A program made the position numbers and the translations under genes. The notes beneath the pieces are model-generated. The model searched no databases, was not told the DNA's origin, and was given only the letters and a program-made list of their open reading frames with translations. A stretch of 64,000 nucleotides of DNA from Ustilago trichophora. Taxonomy: Eukaryota > Basidiomycota > Ustilaginomycetes > Ustilaginales > Ustilaginaceae. The stretch covers positions 124,001-188,000 of the forward strand of contig OOIN01000041.1 of the NCBI GenBank assembly GCA_900323505.1, written 5' to 3'. This document shows positions 22,335 to 31,227 of this stretch, in pieces (the stretch's first letter is position 1; the number at the start of each line of letters is the position of its first letter).

Positions 22335-22341
22335 TTACTAA
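22335..22341 (+). promoter_or_regulatory. Possible Yap1-type element TTACTAA
   Basis: Sequence TTACTAA matches the yeast Yap1 response element and lies about 780 nt upstream of the peroxiredoxin start. A 7-nt match is expected by chance in several kb, so this is weak. Confidence 0.2.
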
Positions 22342-23117
22342 CTAGATCGGGGTATCAAATGTCCCTTTCTTGTCGTGTCTGACACAACACCACCCAACCA
22401 TGATGCCGAGCGCACCATCATCTGATACACAGTACCTTTCACCGTTGGACCCTGAACATCCATATTCTGTCGCGTAATTGGTACGGTCATGTGACTTAGC
22501 CGAAAAGCCTTCTGTATGTGTTAGACTCACCTCCTTACCACATTCTACAAAAACTCAACTAAACTGTTAGATCATGCTAAACTATAGGTCAGCAGAATAA
22601 CACGGCAATCTACAAATGAAGAAAGACAAAAAGCACGCCATAGCATTCGACAATGGTGTGCTCCTCTTACCGAAGAAAGATGCCATCGAGTCGCCGTCTG
22701 GTGCCACACTCACGCTCCACCTTTGCATGCATGCAGCAGTGCACGTCCCCAACTACAGATTATTGCCGGATCGGCTAAGTTGCGCGGTACTGTACAGTAC
22801 TGTACAGGTTTTAGCAAAATGAGCTGAGTTGAATCGAGAGCTTGGCGAGAGATGTTGTGCTTTGCGAAGAAATGAATTGCGAGCGAGCTCACTCCTTGCC
22901 TTATCCTGGCCCGTTTGGTTGGTTGTTGGTTACTGCATGGATGGCGAAATCCAGCTCCAAAGTCGGTCGGGTCTCTGCGTATGTGTGGGGCAAAAAAAAA
23001 TCCAAGAAGAAAGCTTTCGTTCAACTCCCCCCGAGAGTACAAGAAGCTCAAGCTATCCTCATCATCATTGACTTCTGATCTACCATCATCATCCTCACTC
23101 GTAGATACCTTTCAAAA

Positions 23118-24025
23118 ATGCCCGGCCTTCGTCTTGGTTCCATCGCTCCTAACTTTACCGCTGAGACCACTCAGTAAGTATTCATCCTACACCTAACAAT
23201 CAGCATTGACTTGATGTCGGACTGCATACAGCTCCTTCACAGCTTTCTAATCGAGGCGTGTGGAATAGCGGTAGGAGTCTCTCTCGCTCTGCAGAGTCTC
23301 GGTGGCGACCAGCAGCCGTTTCTCGCGATGGAATGCAAATTCATCTCAACTTGGTATGCACACAGAACTGTATATTGACAATCTCTCTTTCCTTTTTTGC
23401 TGTTCTTCTCTCTGGTAGCGGTGTTCTCAACTTCCACGAGTACCTCGGAGATTCGTGGGGAATTCTTTTCTCGCACCCTGATGATTTCACCCCTGTTTGC
23501 ACCACCGAGCTCGGCGAGGTAGCTCGCAAGGAACCCGAATTCAAAGCACGCGGAGTCAAGATCATCGGTCTCTCCGCCAACGACATCGCCTCGCACGATC
23601 GATGGATCAAGGACATCAACGAAGTTGGCAACACCACTGTCAATTTCCCCATCATCGGTGACAAAGATCGCAAAGTTTCCACCGAGTACGACATGCTCGA
23701 CGCCCTGGACCCCACCAACGTCGACGCCAAAGGAATCCCCTTCACCGTTCGTGACGTCTTCGTCATCGACCCTAAAAAAGTCATCCGTCTCAAAATCTCA
23801 TACCCCGCTTCCACCGGAAGACACTTTGACGAAATCCTACGAGTCATCGACAGCCTCCAAATCGGCGACAAGTACAGAGTCACTACCCCAGTCAACTGGC
23901 AAAAGGGAGACAAGGTCATCGTTCACCCTTCCGTTCAGGGAGAAGAGGCTGACAAACTCTTCCCCGGTTACGAAACCGTAAAGCCTTACTTGAGATTCAC
24001 CAAAGACCCCTCCACCAAGGCTTAA
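23118..24025 (+). CDS. 1-Cys peroxiredoxin (Prx6/Prx1 type), two exons
   Basis: The gene is join(23118..23173, 23419..24025), giving 220 residues, the usual Prx6 length. Exon 1 encodes MPGLRLGSIAPNFTAETT. Splicing at GTAAGT/TAG completes codon CAC and continues GVLNFHEYLGDSWG in frame, exactly the family's spacing. The peroxidatic cysteine is C46 in the FTPVCTTE motif. It is the only Cys in the protein, so this is a 1-Cys enzyme needing an external reductant. It reduces H2O2 and organic peroxides. Yeast Prx1 has a mitochondrial presequence; none is evident here, which favours a cytosolic form. The C-terminal dimerisation part (TPVNWQKGDKVIVHPS) is intact. The gene lies divergent from the Rab gene across 5 kb. 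Confidence 0.93.
23174..23418 (+). other. Intron in the peroxiredoxin gene
   Basis: GTAAGT donor at 23174 and TAG acceptor ending at 23418, 245 nt. The boundaries are set by protein continuity between ETT(H) and GVLNFHEYLG. The longest intron recognised in the window. Confidence 0.85.
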
Positions 24026-24301
24026 ATCGCTTTGCCATACCTGTCACACCCTTCATATGGCAATAATGAATTATGCAATCTCGCACCATCTACACCCTGT
24101 ATCATTCGTTTGATCAACATGGTGACAGCAGCAAAAACCACCCTTGAGTCAGTAGCACATCGCACGGGACAACAAATGTGAACCAAAATGCATTGAGAAG
24201 AGGAACAACGAAGTGTGATATGTGCCACAAATGTGAGACCCAGCGACTATGGAATACTAACAAAGACGCGATGAGGACGTGCAGGAAAGCCGAAAGAGAA
24301 A

Positions 24302-25099
24302 CTACTGTTGTTGCTGCTTCCAAGCTACATAGTCATGCCAAGAGCGCTCTACCTTTTCCGAGCGATACCTTCTGACGCGCAAAGCATTACGAATATCCTG
24401 TGTGATCCTTCCGTTGAAACCTGCCTTTCGAATGGCCGAATCGATAGCTTGTTGCTTTGTCCAACCCTGATCGGGGATCACATCTGGCAGATAGGTTGCG
24501 GTGAGAAAAGTGGGTGCTGAAGCTGAAGATCTGGCGAGGCGGGATTTTTTAGCTGCTGGAGCAGGGGTGGAAGCACCTGAGCCTGAAGAGGAGCTTGCGC
24601 TGTCTTCGTTGCCTCCCGCGAGCAGGGATCTGAAGGCGAGGTCAGGGTTGGGAAGATGGATGTAGATTCCGTGTACGCCGACTTCCCAATCCAGATAGTC
24701 TTCGCAGTCTTCGAAAGCGGTTAGCAGCGACACTGCGCACTCGAGACGTGAGAGCTCGGCTTGGGAGATGGGCGAAAAACGACGATCTTTGAAGGCCGAG
24801 ATACTGGCATATTCGGCAAGGCCTTGAGCGAGTGGGTAGGGCTCAAACGTACCAATGCAGCCTCTGAGACGAGGTGTGGGTCGGGAAGAGGGAGGAGAGA
24901 GGATAGACTTGCGCGTAGAGCTGTGAGAAAAGATGTTCCAAGTGACAAAGAGGGGATACTCTTGATGTCCGTCATTGAAAGGAGGAACGGGTTCGAGTGA
25001 TGAGCGTGGGTCCAATTCGTGCTCGATGACCATGAAGCAGTAAAAGCAGTGCTCGGGGGTAGCAGCCGAGGGAGCGCCGTTGGAAGTGGAAGGAGCCAT
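24302..25099 (-). CDS. AMMECR1: AMMECR1-domain protein
   Basis: 265 residues from the first ATG at 25099. The AMMECR1 fold is recognised from HCFYCFMVIEHEL near the N-terminus, PLFVTWNI, the invariant LRGCIGT motif at 78-84, LAEYASISAFKDRRFSPI and the C-terminal helix region around RRYRSEKVERSWHDYVAW. The family is conserved from archaea to humans (mutated in the AMME contiguous-deletion syndrome), and the LRGCIGT motif is its likely active or binding site. The biochemical role is unsettled; some archaeal and bacterial relatives are fused or adjacent to MEMO and radical-SAM proteins. An insertion of about 40 Ser/Ala-rich residues lies at about 172-195. It is convergent with the peroxiredoxin gene (276 nt between stops) and divergent from TspO. 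Confidence 0.92.
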   Translation of the reverse strand: MAPSTSNGAPSAATPEHCFYCFMVIEHELDPRSSLEPVPPFNDGHQEYPLFVTWNIFSHSSTRKSILSPPSSRPTPRLRGCIGTFEPYPLAQGLAEYASISAFKDRRFSPISQAELSRLECAVSLLTAFEDCEDYLDWEVGVHGIYIHLPNPDLAFRSLLAGGNEDSASSSSGSGASTPAPAAKKSRLARSSASAPTFLTATYLPDVIPDQGWTKQQAIDSAIRKAGFNGRITQDIRNALRVRRYRSEKVERSWHDYVAWKQQQQ

Positions 25100-26468
25100 C
25101 ACGATCAATTCTCAGGCTACGAGTTTTTGCGCGAGTAGCTATTCGAATGCAGAGGAAGTTGAAGTATATTATCCTCCCCAGGAGGATCGTGATACGCTTG
25201 TAGACAATGCAGAGAAAGCTGATCCATGCAAACCAGGCACGGTAAAGGCCAGTGCAGATCGCAGTGAGACGGATCAAAATCGAAGCGACGGTAAGCCAGC
25301 GTCGCTTAGAAGGGCAAGAGTGGCTGTTGTGGCGACGGGGGATACCAGCTCTCGACGACGCCAGAGAGTGATCGAGGCAGGAAGTATGCTTTTTTGGGGG
25401 ATGTTATGTGACGATGTGGTTGGAGCTTTGAGGATGTATGATGAGGGAAGAGGAGATGATAGCGCGGTATGGAGAGGATGGTCCGAACGTTGAACAGCGC
25501 AAGTCAAAAGTTGGACCCTGCGTCAGATAAAGCGCCTTGCACAGTTACACAGAGAGTGTGCAACCATCTTTCAAAGCCAAGAAAATTGAGCCATGAAAAG
25601 TTGGCTGTAAAAAAAAAAAAAAAAAAAGATCCATGACGGGCTCTTGTCGCATCCCGAAGAGAGAAAGAGAGAGAGAGAGAGAGTTGTTGAAACATGCCAA
25701 TCAGTGAGACTGATACGGCCGGAAACAGAACGGAGCAACCCGAAAGTGCGCGAGCTGAAAGAAGAAGCTGGCCACACCGAAAGAGCAAAAGGGGAGCATG
25801 ACATCAGCATGCCTACAGTCTGCACTGTGATTGTGATTGTGATTGTGATTGTGGGCGGGTACGTGCGCAATTAAAAAAAAAAAAACGTGTGTTTGTGTAG
25901 CCTTGGCCAACGTACTGTGCAGTGATGCCTCCACACGCCCAGCTGTGCGTCGCGATTTCCGAAGCTCCTTTTCGTTTGAATCAAAATCGGATGTGTCCGA
26001 GGACTAAGTTAACCCTGATTCACGCCCTGAAAGCGGATTTTTCGCTTTGTGAGAGCTGCTGTATCGACGCTGTTTCCAAGGGTACAGATACAAATGCACT
26101 GTACAAGGTAGTAAGTACGAGCGAGTGAAGCCAAAGATAGAAACAAAATGACTACTGTACTGTACATCCAAGGCCGAGCGGATGAAGCAACAAAGACACA
26201 CAGACATGAGGCTGCTGCTGCTGATGAATGTGTGATTGACGCGGTTGCTCAGTCTACAGTAGCTCGCTTTCTCTCATCTGTGTGATGATGCTTCTCGGCA
26301 TTCTGGCAGAGAAGAGCCTTCCCTGCTGGTCCATCCGCTCAATCCTTGGAATGGCTGGATTACAAATACCACTTGTCACGCCCGCATCCCATCTCCGCAA
26401 AGTCTTGAATCCTTGACCTTCACAACCTACCACATCCATCCTTCCCATCCATCACCAACATCGTCAAC
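25100..26468. promoter_or_regulatory. Divergent region between AMMECR1 and TspO genes, 1.4 kb
   Basis: Contains poly-A tracts (about 25609-25627 and 25873-25884), GA and TGATTG microsatellites (about 25667-25683 and 25827-25853) and TACTGTACTGTAC at 26153-26165. ORFs here are low-complexity and no gene is supported. Confidence 0.5.
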
Positions 26469-27144
26469 ATGTCCAACCTTCCCGGCCTCCTCATTGATAT
26501 CGTACGTTTCTTCCAATCCCCCTTCCCCTGTCCCACTCCATCTGTTGCTTCGACCTAGTACTCACTTTTCTTTGGATCTTCTCTCATTTGCATCCCCCTA
26601 ACAGCCTCGCAACCCCATCCTTGCGGTGGGTATCCCCGTCGCCGTCGGCGTCCTTGGCGGCTTTGCTACCAAGTCGTCCAACTACTCGCCCGACTCGGTC
26701 TGGTACAAGTCGCTCAAGAAGCCCAGCCTCAACCCTCCCCCCAGCTACTTTGGCATCGTCTGGCCCGTCCTCTACGCTTCCATGGGTTGGGCCTCGCACT
26801 TGACCGTCAAGGCTCTCGACCGCACCCCTCCCGGTCTCGGACGTGACGTTGCCAAGAAGGCCCTCTCGCTCTACTGGATCCAGCTCGGCCTCAACGCCCT
26901 CTGGTCTCCCCTCTTCTTCGGTACCGGCAACGTCGGTCTCGCTCTCGTCAACATTGGCGCCCTCACCGGTACCGTCGGCTACTGGGCTGCCACCGTAAAG
27001 GACGTCGACGAGACCGCCGGCCTCCTCACCATCCCTTACGTCGGATGGCTCGTTTACGCCACTTACCTCAACGCCAGCATCTGGTGGCAGAACTACGGCT
27101 CGTCCAAGTTTGGCAAGCTCAAGAAGGAGGCCAAGGACCTCTAA
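26469..27144 (+). CDS. tspO: TspO/MBR translocator protein, two exons
   Basis: The gene is join(26469..26501, 26605..27144), giving 190 residues. Exon 1 encodes MSNLPGLLIDI and exon 2 resumes PRNPILAVGIPVAVGVLGG; the join is in frame with GTACGT and CAG splice ends. Five hydrophobic helices and the family features are present: WYKSLKKPSLNPPPSYFGIVWPVLYASMGWAS after helix 1, LNALWSPLFFG in helix 3, and a final aromatic-rich helix (WLVYATYLNASIWWQNY). TspO/TSPO proteins bind porphyrins and sterol-like ligands and work in stress responses; animal TSPO is in the mitochondrial outer membrane. The basic tail (KFGKLKKEAKDL) should be cytosolic. Codon bias is strong, suggesting high expression. Confidence 0.93.
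26502..26604 (+). other. Intron in the TspO gene
   Basis: GTACGT donor at 26502, CTAACAG-type acceptor ending 26604, 103 nt, phase 0. Placed by the need for a start codon and by protein continuity. Confidence 0.85.
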
Positions 27145-27488
27145 GCTTTTTCCCCTTGACTAGGACCAAGCATCGTTGCTTGGCAGCCATGCAAGCCTAT
27201 TCGAATGTATTCTATAAATTCTTCCGACTCGATCAGCTACCAAGATTGATATCAAATGATTCAAAACGCTCGTGTCGGTTGGTCGAGATAGAGCTCGAAC
27301 GTGTGCCGCCATCCGATCCTGCATCAGCATTTGCAAAAGCCATCTTCAGCGAGACTCTCACTCTGGCAATCGCACTGCACAAGACAAGGAGTGGGAACCT
27401 GATGCGCATTGTGACATTGCAAATTCTATTTATTCCTTGTCGATCCAGTCTTGAAGTCATCTATCATTTGGCGTGCGAAAGGTGCGAC
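27145..27488. other. Convergent intergenic region, 344 nt
   Basis: 3' flanks of TspO and VIP1. The only ORFs are antisense continuations, and nothing else is seen. Confidence 0.5.
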
Positions 27489-30281
27489 TCAACCCTGCCT
27501 GACAGAGCTGCGATCGGTATCCACGCTATCTCTTCTGTTCTTGATGGGCATAAACTGACGATCCGGATCCTCTTGACCGAAAAAGACGGTCGATCCTTCC
27601 ACCACGCCTCTTTCCACCCTGCTATCTCTGCTGCTGTGAGCTTCGAGTTTGGCCATGGCATCGTCAAAGTCCATATGGGTAGTGAGTGGGCGTCTGGGAA
27701 GTGGCGTCAAGGCGTGTCTAGCGTCGAGGTTGATACTGAGGATGTTGCTCGAATGCGCGCCTTCCGAGACGCTGATCAGTAGCGAGTACTGCTGCTGCTG
27801 TTGCTGTTGTTGCTGTTGCGACGAAGGGAGGGAGGCGGTGGAAGGGCTCTTGTGAAGGCTGTTGGATGCGCTTCCACCCGAAGATCCACTAGAGCTGGTA
27901 CCGTTGGAATTGCGTTCGTACACTTCAAACGTGATACTGGCGAAATAGTCGAGAGGTGGCATCTTGGGCATGACAACGTTCAACTCGGAAGCCAGTACCA
28001 GATTGAGCAAAGTATGAATGTGACTCTCCTTTGTAAAGTAAAGGCTGCAAATTCCTTTGCTCTCCTTGGCCCCCTTAAGATCCTCGACGATATTCTTGAG
28101 GAGAGGCATCGAAGTCAAGAATCCAATCTCCTCCTTCTCCTCTGGAGTAATACCATACTCTCTAGGACAGATGAAGGAGAACAACGCCAACGCTTTTCGA
28201 TACAATTCGTGAAGATGCGTCAGACGTTGATCCAGATCCTCATCCTCGCAAGCCGCATCGGCAAAGACGGTTTCGATAAACTGTCGATTATGCAAACCAT
28301 CATGGCTCAGCATATCGTACAATTCCGACGAACGCGAAGGATCATGCGGATCCTCTTCGAAATCGTTGAAAAGTTTCTCCCAACGTTCTCGAAACAGTTG
28401 AGGAGTCTCGTGAGTACACCATCTCGTCTGAACCCGATCAATCGCTTTCCCCAACGTCTTGTAGTTCAACCGCATAATCTCGCGCAACTTGCCCAACAAT
28501 CCAGCGATCTCCAACGCCAACTTTGCCGGAGGAGGCAAATCCTCCGCCCAATCATCCGGCACCTTATTCGCCTCGGGAGAATCAGGCCTCAGCGAAGCCT
28601 TCAACTTCTTCTTAACCACATCCATAACATCCTTGGCCGCATTCGAATCGTCCAACAGATCCTTTCTAATAATCATCTCCTTCTCCCCGCTCGACTCGTC
28701 CAAAAACGCAGCTGCAAAGATCTCTGCCGACGCCGTCACCCTCCGCTCGGACGAAGTGTAGACAGTACAGTTGGAAAGCGCGTCGGCATTCATAATGATC
28801 ATATCTTTGCGCATGTTGTTTCCAAATTCTTTCGCCTGGTGTCGAGCCGCATGTGAGAATTCTCCACCCCACTTGATGATGAGTTGCATCTTGGAAAGGT
28901 CTCCGGAGGATTTGTCGAAGCTGGGTTTGATCTGAACTTTGGTACCCGGCATATCCTTTTTACGATTGATGAGTTGGATGATGAGCTCGAGGTCTTCAGT
29001 GTTGGCTCCGGGAAGCGCGAGTGCTTCGGAGGCGGCGGTGGAGACGAGATCGAGTTGAGTTCGAAGGATGATCTCTTCGCGTCGGCCTTGGAGTAAAGCA
29101 ATGAGCGGAGCGGCCCAGGTCTCCGAGGGTTTGAAGGATCGCTTGAGCTTTTGCTTGGGCGTTCGGTCACCGTGTCGGAAGACTGTAACGGAAGCCTTGA
29201 GATTCCAAGCTGAACGTTCTCGTTCTCGTGGGCTCGAACTACCCATTCCACCACCCGAGCTGCCAATCGGCCTTCGAACTACGTTGGTCTTACAGAAGCG
29301 GCTGAGGATCTCGGCACACTTGTCATAGTAAAAATCGTTACCCTTGACGAAACTCCAACCATTGACGTCGATGACATAGCTCTTACCCCCTACGCGAAGC
29401 AGGTCGAAGCCGCAAATGTTCTGCTTGAACGCCTTGGAGATGGCAGTAGCCATCTTGACCTCTTCATCGCTGAGCTTGGTGATGTATCTAATCTCTTTGC
29501 CATCCGGATTTCTCTTGACGACCCCGTCCACGACGGGAGACTTTCTCGTCTCGGCATGGACAAAGTGCGGACCGATGGTATACACCTTGATATCCTCTGC
29601 ATTGTCTACGTCCATAAACTCCTCGTAGATGTACGAACCGTCCGTCCTGGGCTGCACCAGGTTCGGATCGTACTCGGACGACTTGTTGCCCACCTTCCTG
29701 AACAACCTCCTACCGCCGCCCCCTCTATTTTTGGGAAAGTAGATATGAATGTTATGATCCTCGCCCGAAACCGGCTTCTCGACAAAAGGTTTGGAAATCT
29801 TTTGGCCGCCGATCCTCAACACATCGTATCCTTCCATGGCGCACTCCTTCAAATCTCTATCCTTCTTCAAATCGGCCCCGACCCTCTTTTTCAAATCGTC
29901 AATGATCACATCCTCCAAATCAGGACCTCCATCCCTATCCACCTCCAACCTTCGTGGCGTGGGGACACCGACACTGTCCAAAATCTGCAACACTGCCCTA
30001 CGATCCCACAGCACCTGCTGCAATCTGAGATCGTTGACCAACACGGGTTTTCGCAGATCCGCATACGAGATGGCTTTGTCGAGAGGGAATCCAGTAGAGA
30101 AGAACGAGATGAGAACGTCTACGATGGGCCAATCTTGGACGGGTTCGTCGAGGATGACTTTTTCGCCGAAAATGGTCACGTCAAAGTCTTTGGTGCTGAT
30201 CAAACGGTTGAGGATGTTCTGCATAGGTTTGCTACGTGCCTTTCGATCCATGGCGGCTACGCCTAGTTGTATACGCTCCAT
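27489..30281 (-). CDS. VIP1: VIP1/Asp1 (PPIP5K) inositol pyrophosphate kinase/phosphatase
   Basis: 930 residues from the ATG at 30281, close to the 920 residues of fission yeast Asp1. Residues 1-330 are the ATP-grasp kinase: IQLGVAAMDRKARSKPMQNIL, VILDEPVQDWP, then KPFVEKPVSGEDHNIHIYFP and the DVNGWSFVKGN metal/ATP site. From about 360 the histidine acid phosphatase-like domain begins with R369-H370-G-D-R-T-P-K-Q-K, continuing to about 840. The enzyme makes and removes the 1-position pyrophosphate on InsP6/InsP7, controlling phosphate signalling and, in fungi, polarity and microtubules. A polyQ run (CAG/CAA repeat, about 27788-27822) lies in a Ser-rich loop of the phosphatase half. The frame is open to 30668 but the extra residues are not family-like. 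The CTAAC...CAAG just before the ATG could also be an intron end, so a 5' exon is possible. Confidence 0.93.
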   Translation of the reverse strand: MERIQLGVAAMDRKARSKPMQNILNRLISTKDFDVTIFGEKVILDEPVQDWPIVDVLISFFSTGFPLDKAISYADLRKPVLVNDLRLQQVLWDRRAVLQILDSVGVPTPRRLEVDRDGGPDLEDVIIDDLKKRVGADLKKDRDLKECAMEGYDVLRIGGQKISKPFVEKPVSGEDHNIHIYFPKNRGGGGRRLFRKVGNKSSEYDPNLVQPRTDGSYIYEEFMDVDNAEDIKVYTIGPHFVHAETRKSPVVDGVVKRNPDGKEIRYITKLSDEEVKMATAISKAFKQNICGFDLLRVGGKSYVIDVNGWSFVKGNDFYYDKCAEILSRFCKTNVVRRPIGSSGGGMGSSSPRERERSAWNLKASVTVFRHGDRTPKQKLKRSFKPSETWAAPLIALLQGRREEIILRTQLDLVSTAASEALALPGANTEDLELIIQLINRKKDMPGTKVQIKPSFDKSSGDLSKMQLIIKWGGEFSHAARHQAKEFGNNMRKDMIIMNADALSNCTVYTSSERRVTASAEIFAAAFLDESSGEKEMIIRKDLLDDSNAAKDVMDVVKKKLKASLRPDSPEANKVPDDWAEDLPPPAKLALEIAGLLGKLREIMRLNYKTLGKAIDRVQTRWCTHETPQLFRERWEKLFNDFEEDPHDPSRSSELYDMLSHDGLHNRQFIETVFADAACEDEDLDQRLTHLHELYRKALALFSFICPREYGITPEEKEEIGFLTSMPLLKNIVEDLKGAKESKGICSLYFTKESHIHTLLNLVLASELNVVMPKMPPLDYFASITFEVYERNSNGTSSSGSSGGSASNSLHKSPSTASLPSSQQQQQQQQQQYSLLISVSEGAHSSNILSINLDARHALTPLPRRPLTTHMDFDDAMAKLEAHSSRDSRVERGVVEGSTVFFGQEDPDRQFMPIKNRRDSVDTDRSSVRQG

Positions 30282-30985
30282 CTTGGCGGATGTTAGAAGA
30301 AGGGGGGGAAAGGGACGTGGGTGTTGGGATGGAATGATGGAACGACAAGATAGGAAGGAAAGGAAGGATGTCGTATGCTGAGAAAAGTCAGAACGTGCTC
30401 CACAAGTCAAGAAAAAAACAATTAATTGGCACAAATTCTTATCGGCTGTTTCGCTCGGCTCAAACAGTCCGTGCACCCTACCACTCACCGAAAGCCCTCT
30501 CTCTCTCTCTATCTCATGTCGAAAACGATAGCATTCGACGCTGCCATCCCTCAGAATCGAGCTAAAATTACAGTGGAAGCCACACACAAAGAGCCGTGGA
30601 TTATCCAGAGGCAGTATGATTCTGATGATGATGAGCATGCTAAGAAAGCGACCACAAGTACAGCACAAAGAGGTTACGCCGAAAGTGGCAGTATTTTGTG
30701 CACGTGTGCGACTCTACAATACCAAGGTTTCGAAGCTTCAACCAACGGTCCAGACTTTGGTAGCATCTCCGCCCTTGTTTCACCAACGCAGCGTCTGTCT
30801 GCAGAGTTCGCCTCTTTACCAAGCGATACAGTATGTCGAGAAGACGACCTCGACCTGACACAAAGAGGCGAAGAATGAATTTTCCAGGTCGGCCACTTGG
30901 AACTGTGTTGGCCCAAAGCCCCTTTTTGGTGGAATTTCTCAAGAGAGAGAGAGCAAACAACACAGCAACACATCCGAGACCCCCG

Positions 30986-31030
<45 letters not shown>

Positions 31031-31227
31031 GCGTTGAGTGATATCCAACACAATCTCAGGGTTCACACGCCCCACCATCCTGTCTGCTCCTAAATCTCAG
31101 CTTGATCATTCAGTCCTTCAGCAACCACAGCCTTGCCGCTCGTATTGATCCATTCGCTGCCGTCCTCTGGAGAACAAGCACAAACATCCGCATTCCAAGA
31201 TTCAAATTGCACCAAGTCGACATCAAC
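30282..31227. promoter_or_regulatory. Divergent region between VIP1 and IVY1-like genes
   Basis: 945 nt. It contains CT repeats near 30490-30515 and a 43-nt poly-T run (30987-31029). No separate gene is supported. Confidence 0.5.
30987..31029. repeat. Poly-T homopolymer, 43 nt
   Basis: The longest homopolymer in the window, about 200 nt before the IVY1-like start. It may act as a nucleosome-excluding poly(dA:dT) element. Confidence 0.9.

Larger units (their letters stand above)
18112..23117. other. 5-kb divergent intergenic region without a convincing gene
   Basis: The largest gene-poor stretch in the window, between the Rab gene (minus) and the peroxiredoxin gene (plus). From 18.1 to about 19.75 kb it is purine-rich on the plus strand (GAGAGG repeats about 19676-19712), so it reads as a pyrimidine-rich leader toward the Rab gene. 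From 20 to 23 kb it is more AT-rich, with TTTTG repeats (20176-20200), poly-A(23) at 22211-22233 and several TACTGTAC palindromes. No ORF shows a domain. A 76-residue ORF at 20885-21115 is the only mildly interesting one. Candidate contents are long 5' leaders, non-coding RNAs or decayed sequence. Confidence 0.5.

Noticed and set aside
27801..28856. 351-codon plus-strand ORF opposite VIP1
   Set aside because: Antisense of the conserved phosphatase domain; no domain of its own.
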